Source: Blastochloris viridis (GTDB lineage Bacteria > Pseudomonadota > Alphaproteobacteria > Rhizobiales > Xanthobacteraceae). From it: a DNA stretch of 64,000 bases. The stretch is from contig NZ_CP012946.1 in NCBI RefSeq assembly GCF_001402875.1, forward strand, positions 1,776,001 to 1,840,000, given 5' to 3'. The notes under the pieces were generated by a model. The model was not told where the DNA came from. It saw nothing but the letters and a program-made list of their open reading frames with translations, and searched no databases. Made by a program: the position numbers and the translations under genes. Below, piece after piece: positions 46,526 to 55,922 of the stretch (the first letter of the stretch is position 1; each line of letters opens with the position of its first letter).

Positions 46526-47167
46526 TCAGTCCGACCGCGGCGGATAGAGGCCTTGAACGGCAATGATGGTGTTGATCGCCACAAACGGGGAAATGGTCGG
46601 AACGAGCGAGGCCTGACCGGTATTGCCAACGGCAACGGTGCCGCCGGTAACGCCGCCGCTTACGGTAACCGAAACTCCCGCGAGGTTGACCGCAGTGCCG
46701 CTGGTGCCCGCCGGCGCGTAGATCTGCGGGATGGCTCCCGCGCCACCGCCATCGACTCCGGTGCCGAACCGCGCGTTGGCCACCGGGCCGGCCGAATTGG
46801 CGGCGGTGGTGGTGGCAGCCAGGGTCGCCGTCGCGGAGAGCGGCGTCGTGGTGGGGGTGAAGGTCGCCGCGTGGTTGTGGCTGGGAAGTTGCGGGACCGT
46901 AAGCGCGGTGGTTGCGCTGCCGCCGGATTGGCCGTGAGCGAAGTTGACGCTCCCGCTCGGAGTCGCCACCGCTCCCGGCGCGATTATCGTCCGTCCCTGC
47001 AGATTCGGAAGCATGAAGGTGGTTCCGGAGCCACCGAAACTCGTGCCGAGCAAGCTGTAGAGCGCCTGATATTGCGAAACTTGCAGTGTCTGACCTTTGC
47101 ACTGCATCCAGCCCTCGGGAGCATAGTCGAATCCGACCTGCATGATCTGGCCAAGAAACGGATCCAT
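46526..47167 (-). CDS. Phage tail collar domain protein (MdpB/microcystin-dependent-protein-like)
   Basis: The 213-residue protein has an N-terminal tail-collar domain (DPFLGQIMQVGFDYAPEGW, YQALYSLLGTSFGG, FMLPNLQGRTIIAPG). An Ala/Thr/Gly-rich middle with SHNHAA follows, and the C-terminus reads PFVAINTIIAVQGLYPPR. In phages such domains sit at the tail-fibre/baseplate junction. Bacterial single copies named MdpB occur outside prophages, and no other phage genes are present here. Usually there are two or three tandem copies; here there is one. It is divergent from the giant autotransporter gene. Confidence 0.87.
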   Translation of the reverse strand: MDPFLGQIMQVGFDYAPEGWMQCKGQTLQVSQYQALYSLLGTSFGGSGTTFMLPNLQGRTIIAPGAVATPSGSVNFAHGQSGGSATTALTVPQLPSHNHAATFTPTTTPLSATATLAATTTAANSAGPVANARFGTGVDGGGAGAIPQIYAPAGTSGTAVNLAGVSVTVSGGVTGGTVAVGNTGQASLVPTISPFVAINTIIAVQGLYPPRSD

Positions 47168-47509
47168 TGTTCGCCTCCTGTTTCGGCGATATCACCACCA
47201 TGGTGACCATGCGTCCGCGCGGTGGCATGGACGCAATCTCCCGTTTAGATGTAATCACAGGTTGCCACAATCGGGTTGACGACGCAGTCGCCGCCTCCGC
47301 GCGACGACGGCCATTCTCCACCGCAACCAACGACCGCAATCAATGTGTCAAGTTCGCCACAGGGTTGGATTTTTCGTGTGATTGTTGCCGCTCTGTGTTG
47401 ACCGTGGGCGATGTCTCTCCCTAAGGATGTGTTAGGGATTTTTGCGTCTTTTCACGATTGCGCCACCTCCCGTGTGGCCGGGCGCAACGCAGGGTCGCCG
47501 GAGGCAGGG
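47168..47509. other. Divergent intergenic region (tail-collar / autotransporter)
   Basis: About 340 bp separate the two divergent starts and must hold promoters for both. The right half is AT-richer (around 47355-47400). No gene or repeat is recognised. An upstream in-frame ATG at 47411 for the autotransporter has no clear ribosome-binding site. Confidence 0.4.
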
Positions 47510-50500
47510 ATGGCTGAATCGCGTGACGCCCGGCGCACAGATGGTCGTTGGCGCCGGCTTAGCTGCGCCGCCCGCTGCCTCGGCCGGATCGCGCGCGGTG
47601 TGATCGCCCCCGTCACGGACGTGCCCTCGACGCGGAACGCCGATCCGAACACCGTGCCCGGCGGCCATTCGGCCACGACGGCGTCGCGTCGCTTGAGCCT
47701 GGGCGGCGCCGCGGTCGCGGTGCTCGCGACGCTGCTGACCTCCCAGACCGCCCATGCTTTGTCGTCAGGCTGCCAAAGAATTCACGATGGCGAGCTCAAC
47801 GGTACTCTTATCGCCCTTGCTGGAAATCTTGTTGTCGATTCGTTTTCGGCGGGAGAAATAATAAGCTATACGTATACTCCACAGATTGGCGCATACCCCT
47901 ACATGCTGGTCCGGCATGGAACGACAAGCTTCGACTATCCAGTCGACGGCCCGGAGGCGACGTCAGCTAGTCCCGTCAGCGGCACCGTCACGCTGGTGGG
48001 CGACGAGAGCCGGGTCCTTGTTCAGTCGCGGGGCAGCGCCACCGGAACTGCAAACGGTACTATCGTCAACTGGCAGCTCAACTGCAGCGCGCCCGCGCCG
48101 AACCCGCCGTCGATCGGCGCCGCGTTCAGTCCGACCTCGATCTATGCCGGCGGCACGTCGACGCTGACGCTGACCATCACCAACACCAATGCCTCCGCGG
48201 CGCTGAGCGGCGTCGCCGTCGCGGCCGCGGCACTGCCGAGCAATCTCACCGGCTCCAACCCGCAGACCACCTGCTCCGGCGGAACCGCAACGTATTCCTC
48301 CGGGTCTTTGAGCCTCTCCGGCGGATCGCTGGCCGCCGGCACATCGAGTTCATGCACCGTATCGCTGGATGTCACATCCACGGTCGCCAGCACCTATTCC
48401 TATACAACTGGAACCGTTTCTTCGACCGAATCGGGAGCAGGTAGCACTGCCACCACGGCCCCGGCGCTGACGGTGTCGGCCCTTTCGTCGAATGCCAACC
48501 TGTCGGCGCTCGCGCTCAGCTCGGGCACGCTGACCCCGGCGTTCGCCTCCGGCACCACCGGCTACACCGCCGCGGTCACCAATGCGGTGACCTCGATCAC
48601 CGTCACCCCAACCGTCACTGACCCTGGCGCCACCATCACCGTCAACGGCAACGCCGTTACCTCGGGCTCGCCGTCCGGGCCGATCGCCCTTGCGGTCGGT
48701 GCCAACACCGTCACCACCGTGGTCACCGCCCAGGACGGCACCACCACCCAGACCTACACCGTCACCGTCACCCGCGCCGCACCTTCCGCGGTGGCGACCC
48801 TGTCGGCGCTGGCGCTCAGCTCCGGCACGCTGACCCCGGCGTTCGCCTCCGGCACCACCAGCTACACCGCCGCGGTCGCCAATGCGGTGACCTCGATCAC
48901 CGTCACCCCAACCGTCACTGACTCGACCGCCACCGTCACCGTCAACGGCACCCCCGTCACCTCGGGCTCGCCGTCCGGGCCGATCGCCCTTGCGGTCGGT
49001 GCCAACACCGTCACCACCGTGGTCACCGCCCAGGACGGCACCACCACCCAGACCTACACCGTCACCGTCACCCGCGCCGCCTCGTCGAACGCCAATCTGT
49101 CGGCGCTGTCGCTCAGTTCGGGCACGCTGACCCCGGCGTTCGCCTCCGGCACCACCAGCTACACCGCCGCGGTCGCCAACAGCGTCTCGTCGATCACAGT
49201 CACACCAACGGTGGCCGATGCGACCGCCACCGTCATCGTCAACGGCACCCCCGTCACCTCGGGCTCGCCGTCCGGGCCGATCGCGCTTGCAGTCGGCGCC
49301 AACACCGTCACCACCGTGGTCACCGCCCAGGACGGCACCACCACCCAGACCTACACCGTCACCGTCACTCGCGCCGCCTCGGCAAACGCCAATCTGTCGG
49401 CGCTGTCGCTCAGTTCGGGCACGCTGACCCCAGCGTTTGCCTCCGGCACCACCAGCTACACCGCCGCGGTCGCCAACAGCGTCTCGTCGATCACAGTCAC
49501 CCCGACGGTGACTGATGCGACCGCCACCGTCACCGTCAACGGCAGCACAGTCGCCTCGGGCTCGCCGTCCGGGCCGATCGCGCTTGCAGTCGGTGCCAAC
49601 ACCGTCACCACCGTGGTCACCGCCCAGGACGGCACCACCACCCAGACCTACACCGTCACCGTCACCCGCGCCGCACCATCGGCGGTGGCGACCCTGTCGG
49701 CGCTCACGCTCAGCTCGGGCACGCTGACCCCGGCGTTCGCCTCCGGCACCACCGGCTACACCGCCGCGGTCACCAATGCGGTGACCTCGATCACAGTCAC
49801 CCCGACGGTGACTGATGCGACCGCCACCGTCACCGTCAACGGCGCCGCCGTCACGTCGGGCTCGCCGTCCGGGCCGATCGCCCTTGCGGTCGGCGCCAAC
49901 ACCGTCACCACCGTGGTCACCGCCCAGGACGGCACCACCACCCAGACCTACACCGTCACCGTCACCCGCGCCGCACCATCGGCGGTGGCCACGCTGTCGG
50001 CACTGTCGCTCAGCTCCGGCACGCTGACCCCGGCGTTCGCCTCCGGCACCACCAGCTACACCGCCGCGGTCGCCAACGGCGTCTCGTCGATCACCGTCAC
50101 CCCGACGGTGACTGATGCGACCGCCACCGTCACCGTCAACGGCAGCACAGTCGCCTCGGGCTCGCCGTCCGGGCCGATCGCCCTTGCGGTCGGCGCCAAC
50201 ACCGTCACCACCGTGGTCACCGCACAGAACGGAACCACCACCCAGAGCTACACCGTCACCGTCACCCGCGCCGCCTCGGCGAACGCCAACCTGTCCGGGC
50301 TGTCGCTCAGCTCCGGCACGCTGACCCCGGCGTTCGCCTCCGGCACCACCAGCTACACCGCCGCGGTCGCCAATGCTGTGACCTCGATCACCGTCACCCC
50401 GACCGTCACCGACGCCGGCGCCACCGTCACCGTCAACGGCACCGCCGTCACCTCGGGCTCGCCGTCCGGGCCGATCGCGCTTGCGGTCGGCCCCAACACC

Positions 50501-52423
50501 GTCACCACCGTGGTCACCGCTCAGAACGGCACCACCACCCAGACCTACACCGTCACCGTCACCCGCGCCGCCTCGTCGGCGGTCGCCACGCTGTCGGCGC
50601 TGTCGCTCAGTTCGGGCACGCTGACCCCGGCGTTCGCCTCCGGCACCACCGGCTACACCGCCGCGGTCACCAGTGCGGTGACCTCGATCACCGTCACCCC
50701 GACGGCAACCGACGCCGGAGCCACCGTCACCGTCAACGGCACTCCCGTCGCCTCGGGCGCATCGTCCGGCGCCATCGCGCTTGCGGTCGGCACCACCACC
50801 GTCACCATCGTCACCACCGCCCAGGACGGCACCACCACCCAGACCTACACCGTCACCGTCACCCGCACCCGGACCACACCAACGCTCGCGATTTCATCCT
50901 CGACGGTTACACCGTCGTTCGGCAGTCCGACCACGTTCACGGCAACGCTCAATGGCGGCACATCGCCGACCGGAACGGTGTCCTTTAGAGACGGATCAAC
51001 CGTGCTCGGCACGGCGACGCTCACCGGCTTGACAGCGACGTTCACCACCTCGTCGCTGACGTCCGGGAGCCATTCGATCACCGCGGTCTATTCGGGAGAT
51101 GGCAACAACACCGGGGCGACGTCGAGCGCCCTGTCGATCACCGTCGGCGCCCGCCCCGACCCATCCGCGAATCCGACCGTACGCAGTGTCGTCGCTTCCC
51201 AGGTCGCCACGTCGATCCGGTTTGCTCAAACCCAGATCAACAATACCTTCAATCGACTGGAGCAGATCCACGACGACGGCGCCATGGCCGACCAAGCCGA
51301 GCGCACCCAGGACCAGGCATCGACGACCCCCGGAAATGGCGAGGCGTCACAAGGCGCAAGACGGGCCACGCCCGCACGCCTCTCCGCTCAGAGCTTCGGC
51401 GCCGCGCAAGGCTTCGCATCCGGGCAGGATGCCTACGCCGCGCAAGCCGGCAGCTCCCTGCAAGATCAGGCCTTTGCCCGCGATCTCGCGTTCGCCCAGG
51501 ACGATATCTTCACCGAAAAGTCGTCGCAGAACGATGTCAGCCGCGCCCTCCAGTGGCTTTCGTCGTCGTTCGCATCCCTGCAGAGGCGTGCCGACCAGCC
51601 CTTCCACCTTTGGACATCGGGCTCGCTCGATTTCGGCCGGCTCAAAATCGACGGTAGCTCCGACAATCGGTTCTCGACCTCCGGCCTGACCGTTGGCCTC
51701 GACAGGCGCGTCGCCGACGGGCTGCGAGCCGGCGTTGCGTTTGGCTACGCCTTCGATCACACCACCTTCGGCAGCGATGGCAGCCGCTCCGACGCCAGCG
51801 CCTTCAACGCCACGCTCTATGCGAGCTGGCGCATGGCGCCCCGAACCTTCCTCGACCTGACCGTCGGCTACGGCACACTGCGCTTCGACACCCGACGGTG
51901 GTCCGGCGACGGCGGGGCGATGCTCGACGGCACGCGCGAGGGCCAACAGATTTTCGGGTCGGCCGGGCTGTCGCACGCCACCAATTGGAATGCGGTCCGA
52001 CTGACATCCTATGGCCGGGTCGACGTGGCCCAGGCGAACCTCGACGCCTGGACGGAGAACGGCTCCGACCTCTGGGCGCTGGCCTATACAAAAATGGACA
52101 CCACGACGGTGTCCAGCGTGGTCGGCCTGCGCGCCAGCTACACCATCCCGATGGACTGGGGTACGCTGACGCCGACCCTGCGCCTGGAGTATCGCCATGC
52201 CTTCGACGACGGCTACACCCAGGCTTTGGGTTACGCCAACTTCGATGACGCGGTGTATTCCATCTCCGGCACATCATCCGGGCGCGACGCGCTCACCGGC
52301 GGCGTGATGCTGCGGGCCATGACATTCAGGGACCTCGGCTTCGACCTCGAGTACCGGGTGACGGGATCGTCCGAGGTGATCGAAAGCCAGCAGGTTCGGG
52401 CCGCTGTGAAGGCGGCGTTCTGA
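47510..52423 (+). CDS. Giant autotransporter adhesin with cadherin-like beta-sandwich repeats
   Basis: With the ATG at 47510 (GGAGG five bases upstream) the product is 1637 residues. In order it has an N-terminal extension and a signal peptide (about 60-83, cleaved near AHA). A unique region with a DUF11-like beta segment (about 205-325) follows. Eight cadherin-like beta-sandwich repeats lie at about 328-1117, each 99-100 residues (LSSGTLTPAFASGTTxYTAAV, ITVTPTVTD, QTYTVTVTRAA). A bacterial Ig-like domain (about 1125-1215) and a linker with an Ala/Gln-rich stretch come next. The C-terminal autotransporter beta-barrel spans about 1365-1637 and ends in Phe. It is predicted to be displayed on the outer membrane for adhesion or self-association. 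Confidence 0.9.
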   Translation: MAESRDARRTDGRWRRLSCAARCLGRIARGVIAPVTDVPSTRNADPNTVPGGHSATTASRRLSLGGAAVAVLATLLTSQTAHALSSGCQRIHDGELNGTLIALAGNLVVDSFSAGEIISYTYTPQIGAYPYMLVRHGTTSFDYPVDGPEATSASPVSGTVTLVGDESRVLVQSRGSATGTANGTIVNWQLNCSAPAPNPPSIGAAFSPTSIYAGGTSTLTLTITNTNASAALSGVAVAAAALPSNLTGSNPQTTCSGGTATYSSGSLSLSGGSLAAGTSSSCTVSLDVTSTVASTYSYTTGTVSSTESGAGSTATTAPALTVSALSSNANLSALALSSGTLTPAFASGTTGYTAAVTNAVTSITVTPTVTDPGATITVNGNAVTSGSPSGPIALAVGANTVTTVVTAQDGTTTQTYTVTVTRAAPSAVATLSALALSSGTLTPAFASGTTSYTAAVANAVTSITVTPTVTDSTATVTVNGTPVTSGSPSGPIALAVGANTVTTVVTAQDGTTTQTYTVTVTRAASSNANLSALSLSSGTLTPAFASGTTSYTAAVANSVSSITVTPTVADATATVIVNGTPVTSGSPSGPIALAVGANTVTTVVTAQDGTTTQTYTVTVTRAASANANLSALSLSSGTLTPAFASGTTSYTAAVANSVSSITVTPTVTDATATVTVNGSTVASGSPSGPIALAVGANTVTTVVTAQDGTTTQTYTVTVTRAAPSAVATLSALTLSSGTLTPAFASGTTGYTAAVTNAVTSITVTPTVTDATATVTVNGAAVTSGSPSGPIALAVGANTVTTVVTAQDGTTTQTYTVTVTRAAPSAVATLSALSLSSGTLTPAFASGTTSYTAAVANGVSSITVTPTVTDATATVTVNGSTVASGSPSGPIALAVGANTVTTVVTAQNGTTTQSYTVTVTRAASANANLSGLSLSSGTLTPAFASGTTSYTAAVANAVTSITVTPTVTDAGATVTVNGTAVTSGSPSGPIALAVGPNTVTTVVTAQNGTTTQTYTVTVTRAASSAVATLSALSLSSGTLTPAFASGTTGYTAAVTSAVTSITVTPTATDAGATVTVNGTPVASGASSGAIALAVGTTTVTIVTTAQDGTTTQTYTVTVTRTRTTPTLAISSSTVTPSFGSPTTFTATLNGGTSPTGTVSFRDGSTVLGTATLTGLTATFTTSSLTSGSHSITAVYSGDGNNTGATSSALSITVGARPDPSANPTVRSVVASQVATSIRFAQTQINNTFNRLEQIHDDGAMADQAERTQDQASTTPGNGEASQGARRATPARLSAQSFGAAQGFASGQDAYAAQAGSSLQDQAFARDLAFAQDDIFTEKSSQNDVSRALQWLSSSFASLQRRADQPFHLWTSGSLDFGRLKIDGSSDNRFSTSGLTVGLDRRVADGLRAGVAFGYAFDHTTFGSDGSRSDASAFNATLYASWRMAPRTFLDLTVGYGTLRFDTRRWSGDGGAMLDGTREGQQIFGSAGLSHATNWNAVRLTSYGRVDVAQANLDAWTENGSDLWALAYTKMDTTTVSSVVGLRASYTIPMDWGTLTPTLRLEYRHAFDDGYTQALGYANFDDAVYSISGTSSGRDALTGGVMLRAMTFRDLGFDLEYRVTGSSEVIESQQVRAAVKAAF
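48491..50862 (+). repeat. Eight tandem 297/300-bp coding repeats in the autotransporter gene
   Basis: The word TGACCCCGGC (one variant TGACCCCAGC) recurs at 48531, 48831, 49128, 49425, 49725, 50025, 50322 and 50622, giving spacings of 300, 297, 297, 300, 300, 297 and 300 bp. Units are nearly identical at the DNA level. The difference lies in the linker: one kind has AA-S/A-NAN and the other AAPSAVAT. Such identity suggests recent duplication or gene conversion, and repeat number may vary between strains. Confidence 0.92.
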
Positions 52424-52442
52424 CGGCGACGCCGCAGGTCGT

Positions 52443-52530
52443 GCGAAATTCGGCCAATCAGGCCGGAGCGTCGTCGCCGCGTCGCCGGAAATTCCTTTCC
52501 TGATCATGGGTTGTTCGGTATCGCGGAAAT
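52443..52530. repeat. Dispersed palindromic element, copy F (degenerate)
   Basis: GCGAAATTCGGCC-AATCAGGCCGGAG matches the third block of copy B, and GCCGGAAATTCCTTTCCTGATCATGG matches its hairpin arm. It lies between the autotransporter gene and the hairpin at 52531. Confidence 0.5.
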
Positions 52531-52565
52531 CCAACGGCCCCGTGCATCAGCAACGGGGCCGTTGG
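52531..52565. terminator. Perfect 11-bp hairpin between convergent genes
   Basis: CCAACGGCCCC (52531-52541) pairs with GGGGCCGTTGG (52555-52565). It lies between the convergent autotransporter and RND genes and could end both transcripts. Its loop (GTGCATCAGCAAC) resembles that of the hairpin after the csp gene. Confidence 0.6.
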
Positions 52566-52670
52566 AAGAAATTGGCGCATCAACTGCGGCAGCCCGTTTT
52601 GCGTGCGGAGCCGGCACGAGCCAGTGGTGCGGCCGGCGACGGTTATTCGACACGTCACCGGCCGCCGCTG

Positions 52671-55600
52671 TCACTGCCCAGCGGGAAGCGGTTGGCCATC
52701 GTCCCGCAGCAGCACATAGATCGCCGGGATCACCAGCAGCGTCAGTGCGGTCGACGACGCCAGCCCGAACACCAGCGAGATCGCCAGCCCTTGGAAGATC
52801 GGGTCCGATAGGATGAACGCCGCGCCGATCATCGCCGCCGCCGCCGTCAGCACGATCGGCTTGAAGCGGATGGCGCCGGCCTCGATCAGCGCCTCGCGCA
52901 GCGGCTTTCCCTGCGCCAGAACGTGGCGGATGAAGTCCACCAGCAGGATCGAGTTGCGCACGATGATGCCGGCGAGCGCGATGAATCCGATCATCGAGGT
53001 GGCGGTGAAGGCGGCGTCGAACAGCCAGTGACCGAGCACGATGCCGATCAGCGTCAGCGGTACCGGCACCAGGATCACCAGCGGCAGCCGGAACGAGCCG
53101 AACTGTGCGACCACCAGCAGGTAGATGCCGAGCAGAGCGACGCCGAACGCCGCGCCCATGTCTCGGAAGGTGACATAGGTGACCTCCCACTCGCCGTCCC
53201 ACAACAGCGTCGGTTTGGAGTCGTCGTCGGGCTGGCCGTGATACTTGACGGTCGGCGGTCCGGCCGGACCCCAGTCGATCGCCTTCAATGCGTCTTCGAC
53301 CGCGAACATGCCATAGACCGGCGCTTCGAACCGGCCGGCGACCTCCGCACTCACCATTTCGGCGAAACGTCCATTGTGGCGAAAGATCGGGTTGGACGCC
53401 AACTCGTGGTTGGCCCGCACCACGTCGCCGAGTTCGACATTGGCACCGCGACGCGCGGTGCCGCCGGCCGCCAAGGGCGTCGACAGAATGCGCTCGCCCG
53501 GCTTCATCGCCGACCGCGGCAGAGCGATCGTGATGTCGATCGGCTTCAAGCCGCCGCCGCGCTGGGAATAGCCGATCTTCACACCGCCAATCAGCGCGGC
53601 AAGGGTGTCGTAGACCGCCTCCTCCTCGACGCCGTGGAACTCCAGCGCGTCCTGGTCGATCGAATAGCGCAGCCGTTCGGCTCTGGTGCCGAAACTGTCA
53701 TCGACGTCGACCACGAAATCGACCGCCTCGAACGCCTGGCGCACCTTGCGCGCCAGTTCGCGTCGCGCCTCGGCGTCCGGCCCATAGACCTCGGCGAGCA
53801 GCGTCGCCATCACCGGCGGTCCCGGCGGCACCTCGACCACCTTGATTGCGGTGCCGGCCGGCACCGGCAGGCCGGCGAGCCGCGTCCTGATGTCGAGCGC
53901 GATGGCATGGCTCGGCCGCTCGCGCTCGGCCTTCGCGGCAAGATTGACCGAAAGATCGCCGAGCTCGGGTGTCTCGCGGGAATAATAGTGCCGCACCAGG
54001 CCGTTGAAGTTGAACGGCGCCGCGGTGCCGGCATAGGCCTGGATCGAGGCCAGCTCCGGCAGGTCCTTGAGGCGCTCGGCCGCGGCGGTCAGCACCCGGT
54101 CGGTTTCCTCCAGCGACGAGCCGCGCGGCAGATCGACCACCACCTGGATTTCCGACTTGTTGTCGAACGGCAGCAGCTTGACCCGCACCGTCTTGGTGGC
54201 GAACAGCGCGCAGGCCGCCAGCGTGGCGATGCCGACCACGGCGAGGAACACCTTCGAGCGGGTACGGCCGCGCAGCAGCGGCGTCGCAACCCACGTATAA
54301 AACCGGCCCATGGCGCCGACATCGTGATCGTCGCCCTCCCCACCGCCGGCGCCGGCAAAACGCCGCCGCGCGATCTTGAGCAGCAGCCACGGCGTTATCG
54401 TCACGGCGACGAAGAACGAGAACAGCATCGCCATCGAGGCATTGGCCGGGATCGGCGCCATGTAGGGGCCCATCAGGCCGGATACGAACATCATCGGCAG
54501 CAGCGCTGCGACGATGGTCAGCGTGGCCACGATGGTCGGGTTGCCGACCTCGGCGACCGCCTCGATCGCGGTCTCGACCAGGCCACGGTCGCCGCGCCGT
54601 TTCCAGTGCCGCACCACGTTCTCGACCACCACAATGGCGTCGTCGACCAGGATGCCGATCGAGAAGATCAGCGCGAACAGGCTGACACGGTTGATGGTGT
54701 AACCCATCAGCCAGGCTGCAAACAGCGTGAGCAGAATGGTGGTGGGGATGATCACCAACACCACCACGCCCTCGCGCCAGCCGATCGCGAGCGTGATCAG
54801 GAGCACGATCGACACGGTGGCGAGCGCGAGGTGAAACAGCAGCTCGTCGGCCTTCTCGGTCGCCGTCTCGCCGTAGTTACGGGTGACGGCGATCTCGACA
54901 TCCTCGGGCACGATACGGCCCCTGACGATCTCGAGTCGCTTCAGGGTGTCTTCAGCCACCACCACGGCGTTGGCGCCCTTGCGCTTGGCGAGCGCGATGC
55001 TCACTGCAGGCCGCTTGTCGAGGCCGCCCGCGTCATTGCGCGTGAAGGTCCAGCTGAACCGCTCCGGCTGCGCCGCGGCGACCTTCACCTCGGCGACGTC
55101 CTTGACGTAGACCGGGCGGCCGTCGCGCGAGGTGAGCAGCAGCAGGCCGATATCCGGCACGCCCTGCAGCGTCTGGCCGGCCATCACCGGAACGGCGCGG
55201 CCCTGCTCGCGAAAGGTGCCGAGCAGAAACGCGCGGTTGGCGTTGGTGAGCTTTTCGACGAGCTGATTCAGCGTGATGCCGTAGAGAGACAGCCGCTCGG
55301 GATCGGGCTCGACCCGGATCTGGTTGGGGCTGCCGCCGACCAGATAGGTGGTGCCGATCGACTCGACCTTGCTCAATTCGTGCTGCAGTTCCTCGGCGAC
55401 CTGGCGCAGACCGTTGTCGGTCCAGGCTCCCGCACGCTCGAGCTTCGGCGACAGGGTCAGCACCACGATGGCGACATCATCGATGCCGCGCCCGACGATC
55501 AATGGCTCGGGAATGCCCTTCGGCAACCCGGTGATGTTGGCGCGGATCTTGTCGTGCACCCGCAGCACCGCGTTGTCCTGGTTGGTGCCGACAAGGAAGC

Positions 55601-55922
55601 GGGCCGTGACCACGACGCGATCGTCGTAGGTCTGCGAATAGACGTGCTCGACCTCGTTGATACCCTTGACGATGTCCTCGAGCGGGCGGGTGATCAGCTC
55701 CACCGCATCCTCGGCCTTGTAGCCGTTGGCGGACACGAAGATGTCGACCATCGGCACCGAGATCTGCGGCTCCTCCTCACGCGGCACCGCGTGCAGCGCG
55801 AGAAGGCCGACCAGCAGGCTGCCGATCAGCAACAACGGCGTCAGCGGCGACTGGATAAAGGTCTTGGTGAGGTAGCCCGACAGGCCGAGCTTGACACCGG
55901 GATTGGCGTTGTCGGAGCTCAT
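52671..55922 (-). CDS. RND family efflux transporter permease
   Basis: The 1083-residue inner-membrane pump belongs to the AcrB/HAE-like superfamily. It has an N-terminal helix (PLTPLLLIGSLLVGLLALHAVPREEEP), the conserved TM4 acidic pair (ILVDDAIVVVENVVRHW), two large periplasmic loops and a second TM block (LVILVPVPLTLIGIVLGHW...GIIVRNSILLVDFI). The substrate is not evident; the sequence is closer to the broad drug/organic or sulfur-linked MFP-RND pairs than to metal pumps, since no CzcA-type signature is seen. The ATG overlaps the MFP stop. No outer-membrane TolC-like gene is adjacent. Confidence 0.92.
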   Translation of the reverse strand: MSSDNANPGVKLGLSGYLTKTFIQSPLTPLLLIGSLLVGLLALHAVPREEEPQISVPMVDIFVSANGYKAEDAVELITRPLEDIVKGINEVEHVYSQTYDDRVVVTARFLVGTNQDNAVLRVHDKIRANITGLPKGIPEPLIVGRGIDDVAIVVLTLSPKLERAGAWTDNGLRQVAEELQHELSKVESIGTTYLVGGSPNQIRVEPDPERLSLYGITLNQLVEKLTNANRAFLLGTFREQGRAVPVMAGQTLQGVPDIGLLLLTSRDGRPVYVKDVAEVKVAAAQPERFSWTFTRNDAGGLDKRPAVSIALAKRKGANAVVVAEDTLKRLEIVRGRIVPEDVEIAVTRNYGETATEKADELLFHLALATVSIVLLITLAIGWREGVVVLVIIPTTILLTLFAAWLMGYTINRVSLFALIFSIGILVDDAIVVVENVVRHWKRRGDRGLVETAIEAVAEVGNPTIVATLTIVAALLPMMFVSGLMGPYMAPIPANASMAMLFSFFVAVTITPWLLLKIARRRFAGAGGGEGDDHDVGAMGRFYTWVATPLLRGRTRSKVFLAVVGIATLAACALFATKTVRVKLLPFDNKSEIQVVVDLPRGSSLEETDRVLTAAAERLKDLPELASIQAYAGTAAPFNFNGLVRHYYSRETPELGDLSVNLAAKAERERPSHAIALDIRTRLAGLPVPAGTAIKVVEVPPGPPVMATLLAEVYGPDAEARRELARKVRQAFEAVDFVVDVDDSFGTRAERLRYSIDQDALEFHGVEEEAVYDTLAALIGGVKIGYSQRGGGLKPIDITIALPRSAMKPGERILSTPLAAGGTARRGANVELGDVVRANHELASNPIFRHNGRFAEMVSAEVAGRFEAPVYGMFAVEDALKAIDWGPAGPPTVKYHGQPDDDSKPTLLWDGEWEVTYVTFRDMGAAFGVALLGIYLLVVAQFGSFRLPLVILVPVPLTLIGIVLGHWLFDAAFTATSMIGFIALAGIIVRNSILLVDFIRHVLAQGKPLREALIEAGAIRFKPIVLTAAAAMIGAAFILSDPIFQGLAISLVFGLASSTALTLLVIPAIYVLLRDDGQPLPAGQ

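Noticed and set aside
46526..47167. Prophage remnant, because of the tail-collar domain
   Set aside because: No integrase, capsid, portal, terminase or other tail gene is present within the surrounding 10 kb.
48562..50838. Eight similar 61-codon minus-strand frames
   Set aside because: They are antisense to the tandem repeats of the autotransporter and recur only because the repeats do.
48491..50862. Possible CRISPR array because of regular spacing
   Set aside because: The units are 297-300 bp, coding and in frame, with no short repeat/unique spacer structure.
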